Source: Blastomyces gilchristii SLH14081
Taxonomy: Eukaryota > Ascomycota > Eurotiomycetes > Onygenales > Ajellomycetaceae
Assembly: GCF_000003855.2 (NCBI RefSeq)
Contig: NW_003101651.1
Span: forward strand, 215,651-279,650
Direction of reading: 5' to 3'
DNA: 64,000 bases
In this document: positions 49,618-62,701 of the stretch, piece by piece
How the letters are laid out: each line of letters begins with the position of its first letter
Numbering within the stretch: the stretch's first letter is position 1
Notes under the pieces: model-generated
Databases searched by the model: none
What the model was told of the DNA's origin: nothing
What the model saw: the letters and a program-made list of their open reading frames with translations, nothing else
Program-made: the position numbers and the translations under genes

Positions 49618-50165
49618 TTAACTCTCTCTTTTCAGAAGTGATGTTGTATGTAGTTCTCATCAGTTAAGAGTTACTGTTTCAGATAATACAGAGCTCAGAG
49701 TTCAGATCAGATAATTATAGCTGACTCATTTTATAAGATATTATCAGCTGCAGTTACAGAGTCTCTTATTAAGAATATCTTCAATTTCTCACTCAAGTTT
49801 ATTATCTTCTTCTACAATCTCTGACAGCTGTTAGTCAGAAGTCAGTTGAGAAGAGAATAAGTCAGTGATAGTAAAGTGAAGTAAGCTTATATAAAAGATG
49901 TTATAAATTTCTGATAATGTGTTAAGATAGTAGTTATAGCTGTCTAGAACTTCTATTACTTTATACTTAATATAACAGTAATTCAGTATATGAGATAAGT
50001 ATGTGATTTATATATTCTTAAGATTTAATCACATCAGGTCTTCTATCTTATATTATTCAGCAGAGTCTCAGTGAATATTAATTTAATTCTTTTAATCTTA
50101 TTTAGTACTTGTTATGAAGATTTCTGCTCAGTCACAGACATCTCAGAGCTTTATTACTATATTGT

Positions 50166-50178
50166 TAATAATCTGAAT
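50166..50178. repeat. 13-bp target-site duplication of the LINE (left copy)
   Basis: TAATAATCTGAAT, repeated exactly at 55324-55336. Its sequence belongs to E5, confirming the insertion site. Confidence 0.92.
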
Positions 50179-50949
50179 TATTATTATTATTATTCTTCAA
50201 TTATAGATGTATGTAGTCAGAGACTATGACATCTATCTGAGAACTAAAAGTTCTCAGAGTTTTTCCTATATCTATAAAGTTAACTATTATACATTCATCA
50301 ATTTCAGATATGTAAAATCAGAAAATTTCAGCTCAGAATATAAAAACTGTTTACAAATTGCAGTATTTTAACATCTTCTGATACTTTGAAATCATTTGAC
50401 AATATTATGACAAAAGAAAAGAGAACACAGTCTTAAAGATAGACATATTAAATAGATAGATAGAAAAGAATAGAAAGGAAAAAGTAAAGTAAAATAAAGA
50501 GAGACTGTAATGAAACAAATTATTAAAAGATAGTATATAGCTGTTTTAACAGACTATATCTGATCAATTTCCTCCTCTTCATATTCAGATATTTCTAAAT
50601 TCAGTCATTTTCTTGTAGCTGCTTGAGTTTCTGATAGAAAGTCTATTAAGTATTTAATTCCTGTCTCAGTTGAGAATAAGAATCTCATATTTAATTAATT
50701 TAGATTATACTTCTCTTTCAATCTGACTCTGAAACTATTGTATAATGCACAGTGCATTACAATATACTCAGAATTCTCATTTGCATTGCAGAATGAGCAT
50801 TCTATTGAATCAAATCTATCATCAAATCTTTGTATATAAGATTTGAAATAGTCATGTTCTAATTTCAGCTGTATTATAGATGAAAATATTTTCTCTTTAC
50901 ATTTAATTGAACAAGATTTTCACTTGAGTTTTGTTTCAAATCTTGAATA

Positions 50950-53900
50950 ATATATACTCTTCTTTTATTTCTGCCAGCTTTCATTTCACTTGTCTAAACA
51001 AGATTCTTTTATTTTTCTCTTTATAAAAGATCAGGACATAATTTTTTGAATAGATCTGCTTAATTCTGAACCTTTTTTTACAGCTGAATCAGTCAATTCA
51101 TTGATATGAATATTCATATGAGCAGGAACTCAGTGCAGATGAATTATCAGCTTTGATATTCTTCTCTTTTGAATTTTTAAAATGAAGTTTAAGATCAGTT
51201 CAAGATTCATTTGATTATTATGAATCTGACTATTTCTAAGTCTTTTTAAAGTAGCTTGACTATCAGAGAATATTCATATCTCTTTCAAACTATTTTCTCT
51301 TTTATAAGATTTTATTTTAATAAGTTTGAAAGCTTTCACTATTGTAAATAGTTCAGCATCAAAGACTTCAGATTCACAGTCTAAATTTCAGAAATCTGAG
51401 ATAAAATTAATATTATCTTCAGTATAAGCAATGTCTGTATCTAATCTATTCAAATTCTTATTTTTTAAGTCATCTGAATAAATCAGAATAGAGTCTTTTA
51501 TATTGATTGTAGAAATTCTCTTCAAATACTGTTCATATTCTTTCTCTTTAGATAGTTCACTTATTTATAAGTCTATAAGAGATTCAAGCTTTTCTCTTCA
51601 GAGAGATAACTTCTCATGATCAACTTTTTCAATATTTAAAAAAGAAAATTGATTTTTAATCAGTGAGTATAGTCTGTACAGTTGAGAAGATATTTTCTTT
51701 GAAGAATTATTTTCATTTCAATCAAGAAATCTATTTCAATTCAGTTCATTTTCAGAGTTAATTGATGAAAATGAAGAAGAGACTCTTTCTCTAATTATAT
51801 GATTTAAGCTTATCTTTATAACTCTCAGAGCATAGTTTATACAGATCTTTTCAAATCTAATAGCAGAAGAGAGAATTGAAGCTTTAATTTTCATTGCTTT
51901 AATAGAAGATGATTTAAATACTCTCAGAATTCTTCTCAAAGCTCTGTTTTACAGACTTTGAAAGAGTTCAGTGAAATTTTCTTAATTATTTCATCAAACT
52001 TGAACTTCATAATCTGCTACTGAGGTAATACAGGCTATATATAACTGTCTCATAGCCTGGAAGAATAGATCTCTCTCTGTATTTGATAGTCTGATAATAT
52101 TGTTTAATAGTCTTTCTGTCTTAACAGTTCTTTGTTAAATATGATATTTGAAATTCAACTTGAAGTTTAATCATACTTCTAATCATTTGATATTTAAACT
52201 GAGTTTAATCTCTCTATTTAAAAGAGTTAGAGATAGTTCTTTCTTATTGAATCTAGAAAAGAAATGAATTAACTCAGTTTTATTCATATTAAATTGAATT
52301 TAATTGATATCTACTCTGATAAAGATTTTCTTTATAGATTTTTTAATCACTTTTAAATTCTCTTTGATAGTTTTTGAGCTATAGACTAGATCAATATCAT
52401 CTATATAACTCAGAGATTACACTATTTTCATATTTCTATCTTTGAATAGATATACAGTGTATATTGCAAATAAAATGAGTGAGATTGAAGATTCTTGCAG
52501 CACTTCTATTTTTATCTCAGTCTTGTCTTATTTTATTTCATCAAATAAAAGTTATATAATTCTTTTAGATATAAAACAGTTAACTCATTTTATTAGAGAA
52601 AGTGACAGTTTTAACATCTTCAAAGTCTGAATTAACTTTGACTTTGAAACATGATTAAATACTTCTTTTATATCAATAAAAACTGCAGTTGAGATCAGAT
52701 CTTCATACTTTGCTATTTAAATATTATAAACAACTGAGAGAACAGTGTTAATTGCAGAATATTATTTTCTATCTCTCATTTATTCACTGAATAAAAGAGA
52801 GTTATTAATAGAGCTTATAAAAGATAGTTAAGTAACTATTATCTTTTTCAAAATTATTTCTAGACAGTTTAATAGAGATATTACTCTATATAACTTAGAA
52901 ATTGAAGTCTTTCTATTAGATTTTGTAAGAATCACTTCAGTGACTTCTCTTCAGCATTCAGAATAATATTCATTTTTCAAGAGATTGAAAAAGAGCTTAA
53001 AATATTCATTCTTTAAGTAGGAATATATATTTTGAATAATCAAGTGATTAATTGAATCAGGCCCTGCAGCAGTTTTAACAGAACTTGAGAAAATAACTGA
53101 CTCTAATTCATCTTATATAAGATTAGATTATTCACAGTCATTTTCATCAATGTAGTTAAGAAGTGATATATTCTCTTTCTCTGAATCTGAATCTGATGAG
53201 TTCTGAAAGAGAATTCTTATAAAAGCTTGATATTTTTTCTCAAAAGAGTTTGCTGTATATGATTCATTCTGAAACTCATATTCTAAGACTGGAAGTTTTG
53301 CTATACTTCTTGTTTTAGTATAGTTAAAAGCTTTAAAAACTTTCTTTTCTTATGCTTCTTTAAGAAATTTATTCCAGCAGTCTGTTTTAGCTCTTTTAAT
53401 ATCTGAAAAATATTCATTTCTGACAGCTTTGAACTCTTCATTAGATATTATATCATTCTTTCAATCTCTTCTAGCAGTAGCTAATTCTTTTCTTTTAGAT
53501 AAGATATTCTCATTTCATTAAGATTTTGAATACTCAGAAGATTTTCTCTTTGAAATATTATCTCTAATACTTATTAGAATAATAGATGTAATGAGCTGCA
53601 CTTTATTCTCAAGCATTTCATTTGAGATATCTTGACCAGAATTTCAATATAGCTCACTCTGTCTTTCAGATTTTAACAGTTTTATGCTTTCTTCAACTGC
53701 TTTTCAATCATCTTTTTCAAAGTTAAACTGATTAGAGAGAAGAGGATTTTCACTCATTTATTTCTCACTCAGTTCAATATCAAATTGAATAATCTCATGA
53801 TCTGATTCTGATGTCTTATTTGAATCAATAAATCAGTTTACAAGTCTTTTTTTCATTAGATTTTATGATATGAAGATTAGATCTATAATAGATTTCTGTT

Positions 53901-54480
53901 TCATATCTTTTCTAAAGAATGTTTGTTGATCAGACTTATTAATCAAATCTATTGAATGCTCAAAGATTTATTCAATCAGATTATCAGCTCTTACTGCTCT
54001 CTTGCATTCTGAATTTCATCAGAGATAATGTGTATTGAAATCTTCTATAATTATAGAGTTTCTTGATAAAGTTATGTTCAGAAATTCTCTATCAATTATT
54101 TAAATATTATTATTTTTCTTCAATGACTTTTTATTATAGATATTTATGAGCTGTATAATATCAAACTCATTTTCTTTATCTATAATATCAACTACCAGAA
54201 TATCAGGGTCAGACATGATATCAAATCTTAGATTAAATTAATATCTTAATCTCTTTCTTTCATAGATCACTACTCTTGACTTTATCTCAGACTTTTGAGG
54301 TAGAAAGCAGTAGTAGCTTGAATGAGAAATAATATATTTTTACTCAGCATCAAAATTCAGTTCCTGAAGCAGTATAAAATCAACTTTTTATTTGAATATA
54401 ATTTAAAGATAAGAATAAATACAATTTGAGTTTCTATTCACATTATTTTAAATAAATGTGATTTTTGAAGAGTTTTTAAA
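50950..54480 (-). pseudogene. LINE ORF2 remnant: endonuclease, reverse transcriptase, RNase H
   Basis: Reading through stops on the minus strand. An EEP endonuclease segment with the DFNTHY motif lies near 54,040. Reverse transcriptase carries the catalytic motif YIDDID near 52,395. A conserved post-RT block follows (52,300-51,740, including the open 67-codon stretch at 51939-51736). RNase H has SDSQATLKRL near 51,255 and WVPAHMNIHINELTDSA near 51,110. The order EN-RT-RNH is that of Tad1/I elements. Stops reflect CAA/CAG/TGG to TAA/TAG/TGA changes. Confidence 0.85.
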
Positions 54481-54559
54481 CTTTTTTTGTTGTTTTTGTT
54501 GTATATTCATATTAAAAGAGAGTAGAGATAGAGTAGAATCTAATAACTATCATCAGATA

Positions 54560-55300
54560 GTAGATTATAACTATTTTGAAAAGTAGAAATCTCAACTGCT
54601 TGCATTATATCTAGTTTATTATCAGAGTTATTTCTCAATTCTCTAATTTTAACAGAAGTTTGAGAATTCAAATTCTATTTATATTTAGCTGAAGAATTCA
54701 AGTTTGAAGATTTAGATAGTTGAGAGTTTCTTCTTTTTGAGCTTGTAGTTGTAAGTTTACTGGCTTGACTCTTCTCTTCAGTTCTAGATTGACTTTGAGC
54801 TTCATCTTTTCTCTAGTTCTTTTGAGTTCTTGAAGCAAATATACATTCTTTTGAGCTAGATACATGTTTTTCTTTGCAATTAGAGCACTTAAGCAGAGTG
54901 TGTTAACATATTCCATCTCTTTTTGAGCATGTTTTGCATTTATACTTACTAGTTTTGTGATCTCTGACACAGAATGCACATTTTGAGTCTCTAAAACATG
55001 AGATTGCAAAGTGTTCATATCTTTGACAGTTTAAATACTGTGTTTAAGCTTTGAGATTCATTCTTGAGTCTTTGTATTCATGAACTCTCATTTTCAAATC
55101 TGCTACTCTTACTTCAGAGATCTTTGACTGTTCAAGTGTTTTTGTATATACTAGAACAGAGGCATTTCTCCTGCTTTATCTGAACTCAATTGAATTTAGC
55201 TATATAGGCTCTTTTCTTAGTTGAATAAAGTTGTATTCTTTCAATTCATTTTTGAGAAGTAGCATTCCTTCTTCACAGTCAAAAATTTCAACTGAAATAT
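54560..55300 (-). pseudogene. LINE ORF1 remnant with zinc knuckles
   Basis: On the minus strand near 55,045-54,860 several Cys/His-rich motifs occur in a row: YLNCQRYEHFAISC (a CCHC knuckle with its first Cys mutated to Tyr), KCAFCVRDH, KCKTCSKRDGIC and LKCSNCKEKHVSSSKEC. This spacing is typical of the Gag-like ORF1 of fungal LINEs. The 107-codon open frame at 55018-54698 is a shadow frame of this region. Confidence 0.8.
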
Positions 55301-55339
55301 CATGAAGAATGAATTTACCCCACTAATAATCTGAATCAG

Positions 55340-58079
55340 ACTGCAGAGATTCAGTGTGAACTGTGTAATCTCTAGAAGATTTAACACTTTCATATAATAA
55401 TTATGTATAAGAAAGAACAGACTTATATCTGTTAAGATAGTATCTCAGTCATTGATAACAATCTCTGCATGTAGAAGAAGATTATATCAATTATCTTATA
55501 AGTGATTATAGAACTTATAAAGATAATTCTTTATAATCTGAATTATTCATTCTAATACATCATCAGTCTCAGAGTGATAAGTAGTTAATAAACAATGTAT
55601 AATCTTGAGAACTTGATAGATTCTTGTTCAGAGAGTGCTTATGAATTAACAGTTCTGATTCAATACTATAGATCTCAGCATTTTATATATCTAATAGAAT
55701 GAACTCTGTAAGAAGACTTCAGTGACTTATTCAGTATTTATCTTATTACAAGATTTCAATATTACACTCTTACTCAATTGATTAACAATAATTAGAATAT
55801 TTCTACAATTCTTACTCTCAGAGAGATTGACAGTGAAGTTAATTACTACATCTCATCAGATTTTATCAGAAATATTAAGTGATTTCAGCAGGTCTTTTCT
55901 ATGATTCTTTTATAAGATAACAGAGAAATAATAGTTGCAGTTTCAGACAAAGTATCTGATACTGTTTAGTATCTCAGATCAGTAGAATTCTTGAGAGATT
56001 ATTTAATACAGTTATTTATAACTCAGATGACTGATTATACATAAATCATACATCTCTTGTATTATTCAGATATGTAGAGGTTCAGAATAAGAGACTCAGT
56101 ATCATTTATAAAATCACAGAGTATTATTATCATCAATTGAGTATTCTGAGATATCAATTCTTATATATAGTTCTGAGAGAAATCAGAGTGCTTCTTAATA
56201 TACTGCTTCAGTAAGTACTTGAAGAAGTTCATCAGTTTGAGCTGTTGTATATCATAATTCATTCAGTGTAGATATAGAAGAAGTTGAGATATTAGTGACA
56301 GTTCAGAGAGAGAGTGTTTTAGTGACAGTTCAGAGAGAAAGTGTTCTAATCAGAGAAGTATATATAGTGTCATGAGTTGTTTCATCTTGATTAACTAATA
56401 TCTTCAGATTTAAGAGTCAGTTCTCTCAGTTCATTCAGTGAGTGTCTGTTATATCAGATAATATATCTTACTCTTATTATAAGAGAGTATCTGTTATCAA
56501 GTTCTGACTGTCAGAGTAGTAGTGTATTGTGAAATGAAAACAGTTTAATAGCTCAGATTATCACATCTATCATTCAGTAAGTTTGTAAATAATAGTGAAG
56601 TATTTGAGATTCTTATGATCTGTAATTATCTCAAATTTAAAGACACTTCAGAGTTCAGAGTTTCATTCTTCTAGATAGTATACAATTATGAGAAGTTTCT
56701 TATCATAGATCTCATAGTTACATTCAGCAGAGCTTAACTTCTTAGATATAAAAATATATAATTATAAGATATTTTCATTATTATATTATAATATAGCTCT
56801 CTCTGTAATATAGCTAGAGAAGTCATCTTCAATAACTATTTCATAGTCAGAGTTAAATATTATTAGTAGAGAAGTATTAATAAATATCTTCTTTATCTAT
56901 GTGAATACAGCTTCAGTATTCACTGATTATTGAAATACTAAGTTCTTCTTAGTAAGTTCTGTAAGTGATCTCATAATATCTGAGAAGTTTCATATAAATT
57001 GTTAATAGAAGTTAGTAAATTCAATGAAGCTTTATACATCTTTCACAGTGTATGATGTCTTTCATTTGAGAATAACAGAGATCTTTTCAGAATTAATTCA
57101 GATTCTCTTATCAGCTTCTATAATAAAATCTAGATATTTTGTACTTTTAACTTCAAAATCATACTTGTTTATATCTATCAATAGTTCTGCTTCTCATAGT
57201 TATTGTAGTACTCTTTGTACATGCTCTTGATATTCTTTTCTGAACTTATCAGTAAAAATGAGAATGTTATTGAGATAAACAGATACAAATTCATTTAGAA
57301 AATCTCAGAGTGCTTAGTTAATATACTTCTAAAATGTACTGAGAGCATTAGTCAATTCAAAAGATATGACTACTTATTCAAAGAGATTATATTGTGTTAA
57401 GAATACTGTAAGTTACTCATCTTCTTCAGTAATACAGATCTTATGAAAAGCAGTAATAATATTTAACTTTATAAATCATTAAGCTTGTTTAATATGAGTT
57501 AAAGTTTCATTGATAAGAGATAAGAAATAGCAGTCTTTCTTTGTTAATCTATTCAGTTCTTAATAGTTCACACAGAATTGAAGTTCTTTATCTAGTTTCT
57601 TTGCAAAGAGAATAGAAGCTGTAGCAGAAGAGTTACTAATATATATAAATTTCTTATTCAATAGATTATTGAGTGTCTTCTGAAGAAGAAGAAGTTCATC
57701 TTGAAATATATTATAAAGAGAGTCTTATAATGATTTAAAATTCTTATTATTTTTATTTTCTAACTTGATACTGTGATTCACTTCTGAGTCTTGTAAAGAG
57801 AATAGATTTGTAATATTATTATATCAGAAGATATCTAGATATTCATAATATTATTAAGAAAGTTTTATATGAGAATCTGTTATTATAATATAGAGTAACT
57901 TTTCTAGAGTCTTTTTAATATCAGTCAGACTTATGAAGTAGATTGTTATATAATCTCACTGTCAGTGACTTCATGAGAAGCTCTTTCAGAGTATTTTATA
58001 TATATTGACAGAGATCTGTGTAAGATTCATAGTCTTATAAATGTCATCTTCATAAATTCAATTATTATTAGAGAATATT
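55340..58079 (-). pseudogene. E5 pol remnant
   Basis: Integrase (about 55,340-56,090), RNase H (about 56,560-56,900) and reverse transcriptase, with YLNNILIF encoded near 57,285-57,260. Tandem 27-bp units at 56293-56346 lie at the same place as in E3. Ends at the E6 LTR. Confidence 0.8.
56293..56346 (-). repeat. two 27-bp tandem units inside E5 pol
   Basis: Unit begins TAGTGACAGTTCAGAGAGAG; homologous in position and sequence (reverse complement) to the E3 units at 41023. Confidence 0.85.
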
Positions 58080-58372
58080 TGTAAGAGGCCTACACTGAAT
58101 AGATCAGTATAATATATATAAGTCTTATATAACAAAGTGAAAAACATTAAGGAAGGAAAAGAAAGAGAAAGTGTGAGAATCAGTGATTAAAGTGAATATT
58201 TATATGTGTACACAGTGCATACGCGGTGAAGCTTCAAGGCAGAAGAATAGAAATTCTGTGAGTTTTTCAGCTGAGAATTGATGATTAAGAATAACTGAGA
58301 ATCAGAGCTTTTAGCAGAATCTATGAAGTGTAAAGAAATAGTCTATATAATGATTAAGTGCAGTCTGTCACA
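58080..58372 (-). repeat. E6 3' LTR
   Basis: 293 bp, in plus orientation starting TGTAAGAGGCCTACACTG and ending CTGTCACA; two CpG by eye. Confidence 0.88.
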
Positions 58373-59880
58373 TTAGCTTCTCTCTTCTCTGATTGTGTAT
58401 AGATCTCATTGATCAAGAGCCGCGGTCTCAGATAATATAACACTCAGAGTTCAGATCAGATAATTATAGCTGACTTATTTTATAAGATATTATCAGCTGC
58501 AGCTGTGAGATCTCTCATTAAAAATATCTTTAATCTCTTATTTAAGTTCATTATTTTCTTCTATGATCTCTGACAGCTGTCAGTTGAAAATCAGTTGAGA
58601 AGAGAATGAATTAATGATGATATAACAGAGCAAGCTCATGTAAAAGACATCATGAATCTTTGATAATGTGTTAAGACAGTAGTTATGACTATCTAGAACT
58701 TCTATCACTTTATACTTAATATAGCAGTAGTTCAGTATACAAGATAAATATATAATTTATATATTTCTGAGATTCAATCACATTAAGTCTTCTATCTTAT
58801 ATTACTTGATGAGATCTCAGTGAACATTGATTTGATTCTCTTAATCTTGTTTTACAGTTGTTATAAAGGCCTCTGCTCAGTCACAAATGTTTTAAAGCTT
58901 TATTACTATATTATCAGTGATCTGAATTAAACTGTGAGAGTTCAGTATGAAATATGTGATTTCTAGAAGATTCAATACATTTATATGATAACTGTGTGTA
59001 AGAAAGAACAGACTTATATCTGTTAAGACAGTATCTCAGCTGTTGATAGCAATCTCTGTGTGTAGAAGAAGATTATATCAATCATCTTATAAGTAATAAC
59101 AGAACTTATGAAGATAATTCTTTACAGTCTGAATTATCTATTCTAATATATCATCAGTCTCAGAGTGATAGATAGTTGATAAATAATGTATAATCTTGAG
59201 AACTTGACAGATTCTTGTTTAGAGAGTACTCATGAATTGATAGCTCTAATCTGATACTATAGATCTTAGTAATTCATACATCTGATAGAACAGACTCTGT
59301 AGAAAAGCTTCAGTGACTTGTTCAGTATTCATCTTATTATAAGATTTCAATATTATATCTTTACTTAATCAGTTCATAATAATCAGAATATTTCTACAAT
59401 TCTTACTCTTAGAGAGATTAATAGTGAAGTTAACTACTATATCTTATCAGATTCTATCAGAGATATTAAGTGATTTCAGTAAATCTTTTCTACAGTTCTT
59501 TTATAAGATGATAGAAGAATAATAATTATAGTTTTAAATAAAATATCTAATACTACTTAATATCTCAGACTAGTAGAACTCTTAAGAGATTATTCAGTAT
59601 AATTATTCATAATCTGAGTGACTAATTATATATGAATTATGTATCTCTTGTATTATTCAGATGTGTAAGAGTTCAGAGTAAGAGACTCAATATTATTCAT
59701 AAAACTGCAGAGTGTTATTATCATTGATTAAGCATTCTGAGATATCAGTTCTTATATATAGTTCTGAAAAGAATTGAGATACTTCTTAATGTACTGCTTC
59801 AGTGAGTACTTGAAGAAGTTCATCAGTTGAAGCTGTTATATATTATAATTCATTCAGTATAGATTTAGAAGAAGTTGAGA

Positions 59881-59916
59881 TATCAGTATCAGTATCAGTA
59901 TCAGTATCAGTGTCAG
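59881..59916. repeat. (TATCAG)n hexanucleotide repeat in E6
   Basis: Five TATCAG units followed by TGTCAG, at the position where E3 and E5 carry 27-bp tandem units. Confidence 0.88.
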
Positions 59917-60818
59917 TGTTAATGACAGTTCAGAGAGAGAATGTTCTAATTGAAGAAGTATATATAGTGTTATAAGTTATTTCATCTTGATTAACTAATA
60001 TCTTTGAATCTAGAAGCTGATGTTCTCAGTTCATTTAACAGATATCTGTTACATTAGAAGACATATCTTACTCTTGTTATAAGAGAGTATCTGTTATCAA
60101 GTTCTGACTACTGAGATGATAGTGTATAGTGAAATGAAAACAGCTTAATAGCTCAGATCATTGCATCTATCATTCAGTAAGCTTATAAGTGATTGTGAAG
60201 TGCTTGAGATTCTTATGATCTGTGATTATCTTAAATTTGAAGATACTTTAGAGTTCAGAGTCTCATTCTTCTAGATAGTGTATAATTGTAAGAAGTTTCT
60301 TATTATAGATCTCATAGTTGCATTCAGTGAGGCTTAACTTCTTAGATATAATAATATATGATTATAAGATATCTTCATTATTATATTGTAATTAGCTCTC
60401 TCTGTAATATAGTCAGAGAAGTCAGCTTTAACAACTATTTTATAATCAGAATTAAATATTATTAATAGAGATATATTAATGAACATCTTCTTTATCTATG
60501 TAAATGTAGTATCAGTGTTGACTAATTATTGAAATACTGAGTTCTTCTTAGTAAGTTCTATAAGTGATCTTATAATATCTGAGAAGTTTCTTATAAATCA
60601 CTAATAAAAGTTAGTAAATTCAATGAAGCTTTATATACTCTTCACAGTATATGAAGCTTCTCATTCAAGAATAATGAAGACTTTCTCAGAATTCATTTAA
60701 ATTCTCTTATTAGCTTCTATAATAAAATCTAGATATTTTATACTCTTGACTTTGAAATTATACTTGTTAATATCTATTGATAGTTCTGCTTCTCATAATT
60801 ATTATAATACTCTTTATA

Positions 60819-60983
60819 GCAAAACCCTCTTCTGCATGTAGGTGCAGTAGACAACAGAAGCAATTTAGCCAATACTGCTGCAGCGGACCAGCAGCCAAAG
60901 GCATATGCCAGATACCTATATTCAAAACATAACAATCCTTCTATTTGCATATATTCTCTATGGGCTACTGTACCTCTCTATGT
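60819..60983. other. 165-bp non-RIP-like segment replacing the RT core of E6
   Basis: Sequence of ordinary composition (for example TGCTGCAGCGGACCAGCAGC) with no match to the Gypsy copies. It is joined to Gypsy sequence at both sides and takes the place of about 90 bp. No target duplication, inverted repeat or coding capacity was seen. Possible origins are filler DNA at a repaired break or a fragment of another repeat. Confidence 0.7.
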
Positions 60984-62701
60984 GTGCTCAGTTAATATAC
61001 TTTTAAAATATACTGAGAGTATTAGTCAGTTCAAAAAATGTGACTATTCATTCAAAGAGATTATAATATGTTTAAAATACTGTAAGTCATTCATCTTCTT
61101 CAGTGATATAGATCTTATGAAATATAATAATAATATCTAGTTTTATAAATTATTAAACTTGTCTGATATAAGCTAGAGTTTCATTGATAAGAGATAAAGA
61201 ATAGCAGTTCTTCTTGATTAATCTGTTCAATTCTTAATAGTTTATACAGAATTGAAGTTCTTCATCTGATTTCTTTGCAAAGAGAATAGAAGCTGCAGTG
61301 AGAAAGTTACTAATATATATGAATTTCTTATTTAACAGATTATTGAGTGTCTTCTGAAGAAGAAGAAGTTCATCTTGAGATATATTATAAAGAGAGTCTT
61401 ATAATGACTCAGAGTTCTTATCATTCTTCTTTTCTAACTTGATACTGTGATTTACTTCTGAGTCTTGTAAGAGAAGTATATTTGTAATATTATCTTATTA
61501 GAAGATATCTAGATATTCATGATATTATTAGAAAAGTTTTGTATAAGAATCTATTATTGTAATACAGAATAACTTTTTTAGAGCTTTCGTAATATAAGTC
61601 AGACTAATGAAATAGATTGCTACATAATTCTACTATCAGTAATCTTTTCAGAAACTTCTTTTTCAGAGTATTTCATAAGTATTGACAGAGATCTGTATCT
61701 GATTCATAGTCTTGTAAATATTATCTTTGTGAACTCTATCATTGTTAGAGAATATTAGACTTCTGTTTTAAGCATTCAATAAGATGCCTTGTTCAGACAG
61801 TCAGATAAGTTCTAATATAAGATTATAATCAAGATTATCAACTTCATATATATAGATATCTTTGTATTGATGTTCTCTGATATCTATGTTTAACTTTATC
61901 ATGTAATAGATACAAATATTCTTTAAGTCATTAAATTCTGTGAGAAGTCAGGGATTTGATAAGAGAATATACTGAAGATTATAATATCTTACAACTGAAG
62001 ATTTAATCATTGTATAATAATATAGACTGCTGTCTATCATGACTTTCATATTATATATATTATTAATCACAGTAGATATAAGAATTGTATTCATTGCTAT
62101 TTTCTCTTTAAATTGTTGTTATCTGATCTCTTCAAGCTTCTGTTTATGAATTTGAATAGAAGCTAATCTTCTCTCTGTTTCATTAGAGTATCTTCATAGT
62201 TGTCTTCTGAATCTTTCTTTAATGCAATGTAATTGACACAGACAGGCACTGATTCATTCTTTGAGTAAGAAGACACTGATCTTTCTCTCAAGTGAGAAGA
62301 TACATAGACTGATTAGTAGTTGAAGATGATGTGTTCTGATCAGTTATAATTGATGTATATCTCACATTGATGTTGATCAGTGACTTCTTCAGAAGTGATT
62401 TCAGAAACTCAGAAGTCTGTTCAGACAGCAGAAATCCTTGCTTATATATAGATATTTAAGTCTACTCAGTTCATAGCATCTGCATCATTGTTGTTATTCT
62501 TTAGTGTAGATGTATGAGTGACTGAGATGTAATGTCTTCTGCTACTATTCTGTATACTCTTGAGCTTGATCAGATACTCATTCAATGTCTGAAGTTATAT
62601 ATAAAAGTCTTTATAAGTTGAGTCTTCATCTACATTTACAAGAGTCTGTAAGAGTTCAAAAGTTAATATCTTTTTAAGCATACTAATCTTCATTTAATTC
62701 T

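Larger units (their letters stand above)
50179..55323 (-). mobile_element. Tad1/I-type LINE (non-LTR retrotransposon), inserted in E5
   Basis: A 5145-bp minus-strand element. Its 3' end (low coordinates) is an (AAT)n tail. ORF1 encodes zinc knuckles, and ORF2 encodes an apurinic-type endonuclease, reverse transcriptase and RNase H, the set found in the I/Tad1 group. It is flanked by a perfect 13-bp duplication. All frames are interrupted, so it is inactive here. Confidence 0.92.
49304..58079 (-). mobile_element. Ty3/Gypsy retrotransposon E5 (3' part), interrupted by a LINE
   Basis: Minus-strand element. Its 3' LTR is 49617-49304, and its internal region continues at 49618-50178 and 55324-58079 around the LINE. 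At 58079 the E5 sequence stops at the point equivalent to E1 about 27,280 (protease/RT linker), where the E6 3' LTR begins, so E6 inserted into E5. The rest of E5 must lie beyond the window. Confidence 0.85.

Noticed and set aside
55324..58372. 58080-58372 as the 5' LTR of E5
   Set aside because: E5 sequence at 58079 corresponds to the protease/RT linker and not to the gag start, so this LTR is the 3' end of another element (E6).
59881..59916. Short regular repeats as a CRISPR array
   Set aside because: Simple hexamer repeat without spacers; the genome is fungal.
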